Shown here piece after piece: positions 1-7,885 of a stretch of DNA of 11,335 nt. The DNA is taken from positions 1 to 11,335 of the forward strand of contig JBEBXQ010000148.1 of the NCBI GenBank assembly GCA_040391535.1, given 5' to 3'. This DNA is from JBEBXQ01 sp040391535 (lineage in GTDB: Bacteria > Bacteroidota > Bacteroidia > Cytophagales > Spirosomataceae). The notes below the pieces were generated by a model that saw only the letters and a program-made list of their open reading frames with translations, did not search any database and was not told the DNA's origin. A program made the position numbers and the translations under genes. Numbering within the stretch: position 1 is the stretch's first letter; every line of letters starts with the position of its first letter.

Positions 1-432
1 CTGACCTTCGATAATGGGAAACTACAGACTACAGAAGATATATCCATTCCGGCATACCGGGAATTAAAGTCATTCAGCGGTACGCTTGCCGATGTCCGGG
101 AAAAACTCAAATCTTACGATTATAATCACCCGCTGGAATCACTGATTGAGCTGAACGTACAGGAGCCGGATTTTGACCCGGCGGTAAGTTATGAGTTTGA
201 GCAAATGCTACGGGAATCTGAACAGTCATCATTCCGTATTATCAAACCGAGGCTGACCTTTCTGAACCGGCGACTGGAAGCGGATGAACTTTTCGAACAA
301 GGTACTGAAATTGCAGATCTTACGGAAAAACAGGTTTTTGCCCGCCGGCTTGAAAGCGAAAACCTTCCGGATGAAGAAAAACAACTGTTGAATGATGCGT
401 TTGATGAATTACTGGCGGAAATTCAGCAATAA
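1..432 (+). CDS. sbcD: Exonuclease SbcCD subunit D, C-terminal part (5' truncated by window edge)
   Basis: The reading frame is open from base 1 to a TAA at 430-432, giving the last 143 residues of a longer protein. The visible part lacks the N-terminal calcineurin-like phosphoesterase (Mre11-type) nuclease domain. It matches the C-terminal capping region of SbcD: the stretch IPAYRELKSFSGTLADV near residues 16-32, then a strand 'LIELNV' and a later 'FRIIKPRLTFLNR' segment, ending in an acidic helical tail. SbcD pairs with the SMC-like ATPase SbcC and cuts hairpins and blocked DNA ends in the cytoplasm. sbcC is not visible and could lie upstream or elsewhere. The ATG at 205 is internal, because clear SbcD-like sequence precedes it. 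The family call rests on the C-terminal pattern only, since no catalytic residue is in view. Confidence 0.82.
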   Translation: MTFDNGKLQTTEDISIPAYRELKSFSGTLADVREKLKSYDYNHPLESLIELNVQEPDFDPAVSYEFEQMLRESEQSSFRIIKPRLTFLNRRLEADELFEQGTEIADLTEKQVFARRLESENLPDEEKQLLNDAFDELLAEIQQ

Positions 433-452
433 AAGATTACAAATAGAAAAAT

Positions 453-788
453 ATGTCAAAGAAGAACAGGACCGGGGTCGTCTATTCTACAGATCCGGAT
501 TTCGTATATCACGACGATAAAGCAACAGAACCGGACACACTCGCTCCCGAACAGCAGGATCTGAGGATCTGGCTGGAACGGAAAAACGGAGGCAAGGTGG
601 TAACGGCTGTCAAAGGTTTTACGGGCACGACCCAGGATTTAGAAGCACTCGGAAAACAACTGAAAAATACCTGCGGAAGTGGCGGGTCCGTTAAAGACGG
701 AGAAGTACTGATTCAGGGAGATCATCGTGAGAAAGTCGTGGCATGGCTTTTGTCAAAAAAATATAAGGCTAAAAAAGCTGGAGGCTGA
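453..788 (+). CDS. yciH: SUI1/eIF1-like translation factor YciH
   Basis: This complete 111-residue protein has a flexible charged N-terminus (about 1-35) and a SUI1 domain (about 36-108). The hallmark core at residues 73-90 reads TCGSGGSVKDGEVLIQGD and is followed by HREKVVAWL and a basic glycine-ended tail (KYKAKKAGG), which is the usual bacterial YciH/eIF1 arrangement and length. Eukaryotic eIF1 checks start-codon choice on the small ribosomal subunit. Bacterial homologues are nonessential and are thought to act in initiation fidelity or under stress, but their role is not settled. The ATG at 453 lies 20 bases after the sbcD stop, so the two genes are probably cotranscribed. No clear Shine-Dalgarno is present, which is normal in Bacteroidota. 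Confidence 0.92.
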   Translation: MSKKNRTGVVYSTDPDFVYHDDKATEPDTLAPEQQDLRIWLERKNGGKVVTAVKGFTGTTQDLEALGKQLKNTCGSGGSVKDGEVLIQGDHREKVVAWLLSKKYKAKKAGG

Positions 789-841
789 AACCAAAAAACT
801 GCCCGTCTGTATCAGTATACCGAAACTAAATCGTTTTAAAA

Positions 842-858
842 TTGTTAAATTATAACAA
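842..858. repeat. Short palindrome upstream of msrB
   Basis: TTGTTA (842-847) and TAACAA (853-858) form a perfect 6-bp inverted repeat around the spacer AATTA, about 15-30 bases before the possible msrB starts. It could be a small operator or part of a promoter. The region is AT-rich, however, and such a short palindrome can arise by chance. No TAnnTTTG box is visible in the 789-887 gap. Confidence 0.25.
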
Positions 859-887
859 CTTCACCCAAACACGTGATGCAGACGGTT

Positions 888-1379
888 ATGAAAAGGTTAA
901 ACTGGATTATTTGTCTGATCCTGACAGGATGGACCGGCATATCGTGTTCCCATGCTCAAAGCAAAAAAGAGCAGCCCGCTAAACACAAAACAGAAACAAC
1001 CATGAAAGAGGAATTCCAGAAAGAGCTGACACCTGAGCAGTATTTCATTTTATGTGAGAAAGGTACTGAACATCCGTTTTCCAGCCCGCTTAATAATATA
1101 AAAGATAAAGGCGTTTTTAAATGTGCTGCCTGTAAAACCCCGTTATTCAGTTCAGATCATAAATTTGAATCGGGTACAGGATGGCCAAGTTTTTACCAGA
1201 TGCTCACCGAAGGAAATGTCGTTGAAAAGGTAGATAAAAGCCATGGGATGATCAGGAGAGAAGTCCTTTGCGCAAAATGCGGAGGGCATTTAGGCCACGT
1301 TTTCGAAGATGGCCCTGCTCCTACCGGTCTCAGGTATTGTATCAACGGCATTTCACTGACATTTGATAAGCAGGACTAG
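888..1379 (+). CDS. msrB: Exported peptide-methionine (R)-S-oxide reductase MsrB
   Basis: MsrB reduces methionine-R-sulfoxide in proteins back to methionine. From the ATG at 888 the protein has 163 residues: an N-terminal export signal (MKRLNWIICLILTGW) ending in GISC at Cys20, then a linker and the MsrB domain from about residue 42. Zinc ligands are the two CxxC pairs Cys79/Cys82 and Cys128/Cys131. The GTGWPSF motif at 96-102 and the catalytic Cys151 in RYCINGISL are intact. The motif has Thr where many MsrBs carry a resolving Cys. Cys56, just before the conserved GTE, could take that role (inference). The lipobox is imperfect, with Gly at -3, so either a lipoprotein or signal peptidase I cleavage near SHA-Q is possible; both place the enzyme outside the cytoplasm. 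In-frame starts at 876 (ATG) and 873 (GTG) exist; 888 gives the most typical signal peptide. Confidence 0.93.
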   Translation: MKRLNWIICLILTGWTGISCSHAQSKKEQPAKHKTETTMKEEFQKELTPEQYFILCEKGTEHPFSSPLNNIKDKGVFKCAACKTPLFSSDHKFESGTGWPSFYQMLTEGNVVEKVDKSHGMIRREVLCAKCGGHLGHVFEDGPAPTGLRYCINGISLTFDKQD

Positions 1380-1418
1380 ATACAACAGCCATATCATTAT
1401 CTCCTCAAACAGGACTAT

Positions 1419-3959
1419 ATGAAAAAATTTATCCTTCAGACCAAAAACCGGATAAATGAAAATATAAATAAGTTCACCCAAAAAACAGGGAAACTTATTG
1501 ACAGATCATTAACAGCCTTCATAGGCGAAGAAAGATATAGTCAGTGGAAAACCAGGTATAGTACCCTGAAGGCTCGCTTCAACGGCTACAGCCACCGCAT
1601 TTTTAACCGTAATTCAAAATACTATCGTCCGGTTTCGATTCTCTGGAAGACATTTCTGTACGGAATTCTCTTTATTGCCTTCTATATTTTTTGTGTAGAA
1701 ACCAATTTTTTATGGCTGATGGGCGGTATGCCCAGCGTGGAAGATCTGCAGAATCCGAAGGTAGCTCAGTCGTCTGAAATCTATACGGCAGATAGTGTAA
1801 TGATAGGTAAATTTTATACTGAAAACCGCACACCTGTCCCCTACGAACAACTTTCTCCTTACCTTATTGACGCGCTGATCGCTACCGAAGATGTTCGTTT
1901 TTATGAACATGCCGGAATCGACTTCCAGGCAATGGCCGGTGTGGCAGCAGGAATCCTGAAAGGAGAAACAGACCGCGGCGGCGGTAGCACCATTACACAA
2001 CAGCTATCCAAAAAACTATTTAAAACACGTCGGAAAGACGCACGCGGATTGCTGGGATATATTCCCGGAATGCCTACGCTGATTTACAAAACCAAAGAAT
2101 GGCTTACTTCCATAAAGCTTGAACGCAATTTTACCAAAGAGGAAATCCTGACCATGTATTTCAATACTGTTGATTACGGAAATAATACTTTTGGGATTAA
2201 TACCGCAGCCAAGTCGTATTTCGGAAAGTCACCCGACAGCCTGAATGTCCAGGAAGCCGCAGTACTGGTAGGTTTGCAGAAAGCCACGACCACCTACAAT
2301 CCGATCCGCAATCCGGAACGCTCACTTGAACGCCGGAATGTAGTATTGTCGCAAATGAATAAGTATGGTTACCTGACCCGGGCCGAAACGGATTCGGTAC
2401 AGCAACTTCCTATAGACCTGAAAGTGAGTTTTGAAACTCCTTATGACGGAAATGCCAATTACTTTAAAAACGCAGTTGTCGATTTTGTAAAGGAATGGGG
2501 CGAAGAACACGGCTATAATCTATATACAGACGGGCTCAAAATCTACACCACCATTGACTCCCGTTTACAGGAATACGCCGAAGAAGCCCTGACAGAAAAA
2601 ATGAGGGTTTTGCAGCGCACTTTTGAAGAACACTGGGGAAAACAAAACCCCTGGGTGGATGAAAACGGAGTAGAAATTGAGGGGTTTCTGAATGACGTAG
2701 TGAAACGGACAAAAAGATACCAGACACTGGCCGCAAAATTTCCGGATCAGCCTGATTCCGTTCAGTTCTATCTGAACAAAAAAGATACCATGAGGGTCTA
2801 CGACTGGGAACACGGCGGTGCCAAAACGGTTTTCTGGAGCCCGATGGATTCGCTCAATTACTATAAAAGAATTCTCCGTGCGGGCGTTATGTCAATGAAC
2901 CCGTATAACGGACAAATCAAAGCATGGGTAGGCGGACTGGAATACGACTTCTTTAAATACGACCATGTAAAACAAGCCAAACGCCAGCCCGGTTCGACTT
3001 TCAAGCCTTTTGTGTATGCGGCCGCCATTGACGACAGCACTTTTAATATGTCGCCCTGCGATCAGATTCAGGATAAACCCTTTGAAATCGAAATTGAAGA
3101 AAATGGCATCATGAAAAAATGGCGCCCCCGTAATGCTACCGGGTTCTTTTCCTACACCAACATGAGTCTCCGACTGGCAATGGCACAATCGGTCAACTCG
3201 GTAACGGTTGAATTAACCAACAGGATCCGACCGGAAACAGTAGTGAAATATGCCGGAAAACTGGGCATCAGTACGCCGCTTAAAGCCGTTCCTTCTATTG
3301 GCCTGGGGCCTTTTGATGTCAGCCTGTACGATATGGTAGCTGCGTATGCTACCTTCGTCAATAACGGAATTTACACAAAACCACAACTTGTAACGCGCAT
3401 CGAAGACCGTAACGGTACACTCATTGAAGAGATAACAACGGAAACCCGCCAGGCTATCCGCCCTGAATCCGCATTTCTGATGGTCCATATGCTGAAAGGA
3501 GGCATAGAAGAGCCGGGGGGTACATCCCGCGGATTGTGGGCTTATGATGTTTTCAAAAACAGAAATGAAATAGGCGGTAAAACCGGAACGACCTCCAATA
3601 ACTCCGACGGATGGTTCATGAGTATTACCCCGGAGCTGGTAACAGGTGCATGGGTTGGCGGAGACGACCGCAGCATTCACTTCCGCACTACCCGGCTGGG
3701 TGAAGGCTCCAAGACAGCCTTGCCCATAGTAGGCAGATTTCTGGAAAAAGCTTATCGTGATAAAAGTCTGGCCTTAGAAACCGGGCCTTTTCCGAAGCCG
3801 GCATTTGAAATTACGAAACATTATATTTGTCCCACTCCTGAACCTGAGCCCGACTCACTGGACATGGAATCTGATTCTCTCTTTGTGAATCCCCTGGAAG
3901 AAGAGGAACTGGAAATAGGCCCTCCGCCACCTCCTTCTTTTCCTGACCTTACCCCTTAA
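1419..3959 (+). CDS. mrcA: Class A penicillin-binding protein (PBP1A-type, bifunctional)
   Basis: This 846-residue peptidoglycan synthase polymerises lipid II and cross-links the glycan strands in the periplasm. A basic cytoplasmic tail (1-75) precedes one membrane helix (about 76-100). The GT51 glycosyltransferase domain follows (about 120-300), with catalytic Glu157 in ATEDVRFYEH and the GGGSTITQQLSKKLF motif at 187-201. A linker region (about 345-480) leads to the transpeptidase domain, with S526-T-F-K (SxxK), S591-V-N (SxN) and K721-T-G all intact. The C-terminus is an acidic, proline-rich tail (about 803-846, with GPPPPPS). ATG 1419 has AGGA at 1411-1414 just before it. The gene sits 39 bases after msrB and is followed by a terminator-like hairpin. 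mrcA is used in the class A PBP sense; exact orthology among paralogues cannot be settled here. Confidence 0.95.
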   Translation: MKKFILQTKNRINENINKFTQKTGKLIDRSLTAFIGEERYSQWKTRYSTLKARFNGYSHRIFNRNSKYYRPVSILWKTFLYGILFIAFYIFCVETNFLWLMGGMPSVEDLQNPKVAQSSEIYTADSVMIGKFYTENRTPVPYEQLSPYLIDALIATEDVRFYEHAGIDFQAMAGVAAGILKGETDRGGGSTITQQLSKKLFKTRRKDARGLLGYIPGMPTLIYKTKEWLTSIKLERNFTKEEILTMYFNTVDYGNNTFGINTAAKSYFGKSPDSLNVQEAAVLVGLQKATTTYNPIRNPERSLERRNVVLSQMNKYGYLTRAETDSVQQLPIDLKVSFETPYDGNANYFKNAVVDFVKEWGEEHGYNLYTDGLKIYTTIDSRLQEYAEEALTEKMRVLQRTFEEHWGKQNPWVDENGVEIEGFLNDVVKRTKRYQTLAAKFPDQPDSVQFYLNKKDTMRVYDWEHGGAKTVFWSPMDSLNYYKRILRAGVMSMNPYNGQIKAWVGGLEYDFFKYDHVKQAKRQPGSTFKPFVYAAAIDDSTFNMSPCDQIQDKPFEIEIEENGIMKKWRPRNATGFFSYTNMSLRLAMAQSVNSVTVELTNRIRPETVVKYAGKLGISTPLKAVPSIGLGPFDVSLYDMVAAYATFVNNGIYTKPQLVTRIEDRNGTLIEEITTETRQAIRPESAFLMVHMLKGGIEEPGGTSRGLWAYDVFKNRNEIGGKTGTTSNNSDGWFMSITPELVTGAWVGGDDRSIHFRTTRLGEGSKTALPIVGRFLEKAYRDKSLALETGPFPKPAFEITKHYICPTPEPEPDSLDMESDSLFVNPLEEEELEIGPPPPPSFPDLTP

Positions 3960-3994
3960 ATCAGCACTATTGAAATACTGAGGTTTTTTCAATT

Positions 3995-4037
3995 ATTACG
4001 CCGGAAGTTGCAAAGCAGTAGCTTCCGGCGTAATTTT
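3995..4037 (+). terminator. Rho-independent terminator after the PBP gene
   Basis: ATTACGCCGGAAG (3995-4007) pairs perfectly with CTTCCGGCGTAAT (4022-4034). The helix can extend inward by four more pairs, two of them G-T wobbles, leaving a six-base loop at 4012-4017. A short T-run (4034-4037) follows on the + strand. The hairpin begins 35 bases after the PBP stop and ends before the next gene, so it most likely ends the sbcD-to-PBP transcript. The T-tract is short, so termination strength is uncertain. Confidence 0.8.
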
Positions 4038-4080
4038 AACCTGCTTTTAATAAATCTGGTCCTGATTCCAACATTTGATT

Positions 4081-4722
4081 ATGTTCAAAAATAAATTTTT
4101 CAAAGGCGGCCTTGCTGTATTGTTGTTCATTATTGTCGGTTATTTCATTGCAGAGAATATTATATCTTCCACAGAACCTGTCAGTGACAATATCAATCCT
4201 GAAATATACCACCATAATCTGGAGGACGAAAGAAATGCGAAAGATGAAGAATTCCGTAGTTCTGACGATTCTCCCATAAAAGAGAAGGAAGCATTTCATG
4301 GTCTGCATTACTTTGAACCTGATCTTACCTACAGGGTAATGGCAAGCGTAACACCGTATAAAGGTGAAGATAAAAGGCTGGTTATCAGCTACACCGACGG
4401 ATCAGAAACGGTGTATGAAAGATTCGCGTATGCCACCTTCAATCTCGACCAGAAATCCCATAAGGTCCTGTTACTGAAACACGATGATATGGTTTCACTC
4501 CTTTTCAAAGATGCGACCAACGGAAAAGAAACTTATGGCGGCGGACGTTATATCGACTTCAAAATCCAGGAGGCCAGTGGCAGAACCATGATTATTGACT
4601 TCAATAAAGCCTATAATCCCTACTGTGCCTACGTTCCGGATTTTGCCTGTCCGTTACCTCCGGCTGAAAACAAGCTTTCAATTTCTATTCGGGCGGGCGA
4701 AACAAATGAAGTAGAAAAGTAG
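4081..4722 (+). CDS. DUF1684 family protein with N-terminal membrane anchor or signal
   Basis: The protein has 213 residues. A basic start (MFKNKFFKGG) and a hydrophobic stretch (about 11-23) form a signal anchor or signal peptide, and no lipobox Cys is present. The rest is a DUF1684 domain: a charged 'DEEFRSSDDSPI' entry at about 55-66, FHGLHYFEPDLTYRV (72-86), KETYGGGRYIDF (149-160), then DFNKAYNPYCAY (173-184) and CPLPPAEN (190-197). These are the family's most conserved blocks, and Cys182 and Cys190 fall in them. The family's biochemical role is unknown; the anchor suggests the domain lies in the periplasm. ATG 4081 is preferred over the in-frame TTG at 4075 because it gives a standard signal sequence. 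It has its own space after the terminator but no clear promoter box. The stop TAG lies directly against the pheT promoter. Confidence 0.88.
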   Translation: MFKNKFFKGGLAVLLFIIVGYFIAENIISSTEPVSDNINPEIYHHNLEDERNAKDEEFRSSDDSPIKEKEAFHGLHYFEPDLTYRVMASVTPYKGEDKRLVISYTDGSETVYERFAYATFNLDQKSHKVLLLKHDDMVSLLFKDATNGKETYGGGRYIDFKIQEASGRTMIIDFNKAYNPYCAYVPDFACPLPPAENKLSISIRAGETNEVEK

Positions 4723-4730
4723 TACTTTTG
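4723..4730 (+). promoter_or_regulatory. pheT promoter -7 box (TAnnTTTG type)
   Basis: TACTTTTG at 4723-4730 is an exact match to the Bacteroidota primary sigma factor -7 consensus TAnnTTTG, and the following CAC continues the common TACTTTTGCA pattern. No TTG-type -33 element is evident about 20 bases upstream. Transcription would start about 5-9 bases downstream (4735-4740), only 6-11 bases before the pheT ATG at 4746. The box begins one base after the TAG of the DUF1684 gene. Confidence 0.72.
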
Positions 4731-4745
4731 CACAAATTTTTTTCT

Positions 4746-7160
4746 ATGAAGATCTCCTATAAGTGGCTTAAAGAGCTGATTGATATAACAGAATCTCCTG
4801 AAGAAATCGGGAAAATTTTAACTTCAACCGGATTGGAAGTTGAAGGTATTGAAGAAGTAGAATCTGTCAAAGGCGGGCTGAAAGGTGTGGTAACCGGAAC
4901 TGTCCTCACCTGTGAAAAACACCCTGAAGCCGACCGTCTTAGTCTGACAACGGTCCATATCGGGGCAGAAACACCGCTTTCTATCGTTTGTGGTGCCCCC
5001 AATGTAGCTGCAGGGCAAAAAGTACTGGTTGCAACGTTAGGTACAACCCTTTACCCTTCCGGCAGTGATCAGCCTCTGACTATGAAAAAGGCCAAAATCA
5101 GAGGCGCGCTCTCCGAAGGAATGATCTGTGCAGAAGATGAACTGGGACTGGGTACATCCCATGACGGCATAATGGTACTGGACACCGACCTGCCTGACGG
5201 TACCCCCGCTGCCGAATATCTGGGTATTACGTCTGATTTCATTTTCGAGATCGGCCTGACTCCTAACCGCGCGGATGCCGCCTCACATTACGGCGTTGCC
5301 CGCGACCTGAAAGCCCATTTTGGCCGTCCGGTACAGTTACCGTCTGTTGATCACTTAAAAGCCGGTAATCAGATCGCGCCTGTACAGATTTCGGTTGAAA
5401 ATCAGGAAGCCTGTCCGCGATATGCAGGATTGACAATGTCCGGAGTTCGTATAGCCGAATCACCATCATGGCTGAAAAATAAACTCGAAGCCATTGGAGT
5501 ACGAAGTGTAAACAATCTTGTTGATATCACCAATTATATCTGTCATACACTGGGACAACCCATGCATGCTTTTGACCTGGCAAAGGTAAAAGGCGCACAG
5601 ATTATTGTAAAAACACTTCCCGCGGGAACCCCTTTTGTAACGCTTGACGGACAAGAAAGGAAACTGGCAGCAACCGACCTGATGATCTGCAATGCTGAAG
5701 AACCTATGTGTATCGCAGGTGTTTTCGGAGGTGCAGATTCAGGTGTAAATGAAACCACCACATCTGTTTTTCTGGAATCAGCCTGTTTCAATCCGGGTTG
5801 GGTAAGAAAAGCGTCACAGCAGCATGGGCTGAAAACAGACTCCTCATTCAGGTTTGAAAGAGGAACTGATCCTGAAATGCCCGTTTATGCCCTGAAATAT
5901 GCCGCTCTGCTCATTCAGGACATTGCCGGTGGAGAGATTACCTCCGAAGTCTATGACCTGTATCCCGTACCTGTGCCACCTTTCCGGGTTACCATGAAGT
6001 ACAGGAACATTGACCGGCTGATAGGGAAAACACTCGAACACTCCCGGATTCACTCTATTCTTAACCATCTGGATATCAAAACTTCGGATATCACCGCATC
6101 GGGCTTCAAAGCCACTGTCCCCTCCTACCGTGTAGATGTACAGAGAGAAGCTGATGTGATTGAGGAAATCCTGCGTATTTATGGTTTTGACAATATAGGG
6201 TTATCAGAAGGCCTGAGTTCTGACTTCCTTTCCGATTTTCCGGTGCATGATCCTGATAAACTGAAAATAAGAGTTTCAGAATCACTTGCCGCTAATGGTT
6301 TTCTGGAGATCCTCAACAATTCACTGACCAAAGCACAGCCTCAGGAGCAAATCAGGGATTCACTTTACGGAAACGCCGTATCCGTTCTGAATTACCTGAG
6401 TGAAGATTTGTCGGTAATGCGGCAGACCCTGCTGTTCTCAGGGCTCGAAACACTCGCCTATAATATCAACCGCCGGCAGAAAAACCTGAAGGTATTTGAA
6501 TTCGGCAAATCGTACCATGAACAGGATGGCAAGTATACAGAGAAAAACCACCTGGCTGTTTTCATCACCGGTAATTTCAATGAAGAAACCTGGATAACCA
6601 AAGCCCGGCCGGTAACGTTTCATGATATCGCCACCTTCGTTCATCAGATACTGGCTATATTAAGGGTAGCAAAACCTGAGTCAACCGATGCTGACTCCGG
6701 GATTTTTGCATATGGTCAGACTTACCTCCTCAATAAAAAACCACTTGTATCGTTTGGTAAAGTACAACCCGCACTTACACAATCAGCCGATGTAAAAGGA
6801 GAAGTATTTTATGCCGACTTTGACTGGGATCTTTTACTTCGCCAGTATAAGAGCGCTCTGAATTACACAGAAGTAGTCCGTTATCCGGAAGTAAGACGTG
6901 ATTTATCACTGGTACTTGAAAAAAATGTCTCCTTCGAGCAGATTGAAAAACTGTCATATGCAACCGAAAGGAAGATTCTGAAAGGAATTAATGTATTTGA
7001 TGTATTTGAGGGAAAAGTACTGGAGGGTAAAAAATCATACTCTGTAAGCTTTACCTTACTGGACGAAACCCAGACATTGACAGATAAGGCCATCGACAAA
7101 ACCATGCAAAGGTTGATTGATGCTTTCGAAAAAGAACTGGGTGCCGTTATCCGCAGGTAA
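4746..7160 (+). CDS. pheT: Phenylalanine--tRNA ligase beta subunit
   Basis: PheT forms the alpha2-beta2 enzyme with PheS and attaches phenylalanine to tRNA-Phe in the cytoplasm; the beta subunit carries tRNA recognition and editing. From ATG 4746 the protein has 804 residues, the usual full length. The start MKISYKWLKELIDI is the family N-terminus, so the in-frame TTG at 4728 lies inside the promoter and is rejected. In order: an EMAP/OB tRNA-binding domain (about 42-155, with VCGAPNVAAGQKV at 81-93), the EIGLTPNRAD segment (168-177), the B3/B4 editing region (about 210-400, with SSFRFERGTDPE at 366-377), B5 (about 410-480, with VPSYRVDVQREADVIEEILR at 458-477), a catalytic-like core, and the C-terminal FDX-ACB anticodon-binding domain (713-804, opening YPEVRRDLSLV). 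pheS is not adjacent, as is common in this phylum. Confidence 0.97.
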   Translation: MKISYKWLKELIDITESPEEIGKILTSTGLEVEGIEEVESVKGGLKGVVTGTVLTCEKHPEADRLSLTTVHIGAETPLSIVCGAPNVAAGQKVLVATLGTTLYPSGSDQPLTMKKAKIRGALSEGMICAEDELGLGTSHDGIMVLDTDLPDGTPAAEYLGITSDFIFEIGLTPNRADAASHYGVARDLKAHFGRPVQLPSVDHLKAGNQIAPVQISVENQEACPRYAGLTMSGVRIAESPSWLKNKLEAIGVRSVNNLVDITNYICHTLGQPMHAFDLAKVKGAQIIVKTLPAGTPFVTLDGQERKLAATDLMICNAEEPMCIAGVFGGADSGVNETTTSVFLESACFNPGWVRKASQQHGLKTDSSFRFERGTDPEMPVYALKYAALLIQDIAGGEITSEVYDLYPVPVPPFRVTMKYRNIDRLIGKTLEHSRIHSILNHLDIKTSDITASGFKATVPSYRVDVQREADVIEEILRIYGFDNIGLSEGLSSDFLSDFPVHDPDKLKIRVSESLAANGFLEILNNSLTKAQPQEQIRDSLYGNAVSVLNYLSEDLSVMRQTLLFSGLETLAYNINRRQKNLKVFEFGKSYHEQDGKYTEKNHLAVFITGNFNEETWITKARPVTFHDIATFVHQILAILRVAKPESTDADSGIFAYGQTYLLNKKPLVSFGKVQPALTQSADVKGEVFYADFDWDLLLRQYKSALNYTEVVRYPEVRRDLSLVLEKNVSFEQIEKLSYATERKILKGINVFDVFEGKVLEGKKSYSVSFTLLDETQTLTDKAIDKTMQRLIDAFEKELGAVIRR

Positions 7161-7189
7161 TCACTTCCGGTAAAATCAGAAGAAAAAAA

Positions 7190-7528
7190 ATGGATCTTAC
7201 CAGTTCTATTAACGATAAATTTGACCAGATTGAGAAGAAAGTAGAGGTCTTGCTTTCTTTGAAGAATAATCTGGAATGGAAGCTGGAAGATGCCAATTAC
7301 AGGATTGAAGTTCAACGAAAACAGAACGAAAAATTAGAAGAGGAATTAAAGTCTGCAAGAAAAAAAATAGCCTCATTGGAAAAAGACTTTAATAAATCTA
7401 AAAATTTTGCTAAAATTGTCACTAATAAACTGACACCAACAGGTGGAATGTCTGAATTGAGGAAATCGGTAGAACGATATATTACAGAAATAGACAGGTG
7501 CATAGAAACACTTGAAAAAACCTTATGA
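7190..7528 (+). CDS. Small coiled-coil protein, ZapB-like by shape and position
   Basis: This 112-residue, highly charged protein has no signal peptide or membrane segment. Residues about 5-75 show a continuous heptad pattern of a long coiled coil, beginning INDKFDQIEKKVEVLLSLKN and rich in Lys, Glu, Asn and Gln. A helix-breaking TPTGG near 82-86 separates it from a second short helix (about 88-112). Length, coiled-coil nature and an N-terminal 'F-x-x-I/L-E-x-K-V' start resemble enterobacterial ZapB, the ZapA partner at the division ring. Its ATGA overlap with the next gene, a ZapA homologue, supports a shared role. The ZapB link is inference; alignment-level similarity cannot be shown here and any coiled coil would look alike. 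It follows pheT by 29 bases and probably shares its transcript. Confidence 0.75.
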   Translation: MDLTSSINDKFDQIEKKVEVLLSLKNNLEWKLEDANYRIEVQRKQNEKLEEELKSARKKIASLEKDFNKSKNFAKIVTNKLTPTGGMSELRKSVERYITEIDRCIETLEKTL

Positions 7529-7830
7529 GTAAATCAAACAAGTCATCTGCAACCAGCCCGGTGTTCATTAAACTCCTCAACAGGGGGTTTCATACATTGG
7601 TACCTGCAGGGGATGAACGTTTTTATCATGAGGGATATAAAGTTTTTTTGGAACGAATGGAACAGCATAAGACAAACGGGACAGCTTTTGATGACATTGA
7701 GGCTATTGCTTTAACGTCATTGGATTGCCTGGTTGCCATTCAGCGTTACAATGAGTTACTCAGCGGTACCCTTGACACAATGGAAAAAAGGGTTGCTAAA
7801 CTTGATAAGGTTATATCAAAATCACTCTGA
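7525..7830 (+). CDS. zapA: Cell division protein ZapA family
   Basis: The protein has 101 residues, close to the usual ZapA length. After a short polar N-terminus the sequence SPVFIKLLNRGFHTLVPAGDERFY (about 10-33) follows the ZapA pattern of a beta strand, a turn and the start of a helix. The rest is alpha helical, including a segment ALTSLDCLVAIQRYNELLSG (about 62-81) like the family's long coiled-coil helix. ZapA binds FtsZ and bundles its filaments at the Z-ring. The sequence is divergent, so the call relies partly on the conserved Bacteroidota order of coiled-coil protein, zapA and rny. The ATG overlaps the previous TGA by four bases (ATGA), implying translational coupling. Confidence 0.78.
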   Translation: MSKSNKSSATSPVFIKLLNRGFHTLVPAGDERFYHEGYKVFLERMEQHKTNGTAFDDIEAIALTSLDCLVAIQRYNELLSGTLDTMEKRVAKLDKVISKSL

Positions 7831-7885
7831 GCAAAAAAACTTCGTAATACGATCTATACCTTACTAAACTAATATCAGCTTTTCA

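Noticed and set aside
205..432. A separate 75-residue gene starting at ATG 205
   Set aside because: The frame is open to base 1 and the upstream residues are SbcD-like, so this is the tail of sbcD.
3213..3680. 155-residue minus-strand open frame within the PBP gene
   Set aside because: It overlaps the conserved transpeptidase domain of an intact gene and has no recognisable motif or start context.
4051..4058. TAAATCTG as a possible -7 box for the DUF1684 gene
   Set aside because: It has one mismatch to TAnnTTTG and no TTG element about 20 bases upstream, which is too weak to call in AT-rich DNA.
4728..4745. In-frame TTG as pheT start
   Set aside because: It falls within the TACTTTTG promoter box, and the family N-terminus MKISYKWLKE begins at ATG 4746.
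6881..7315. 144-residue minus-strand open frame across the end of pheT
   Set aside because: It covers the conserved FDX-ACB domain and the next gene's start on the other strand; no family signature is seen.
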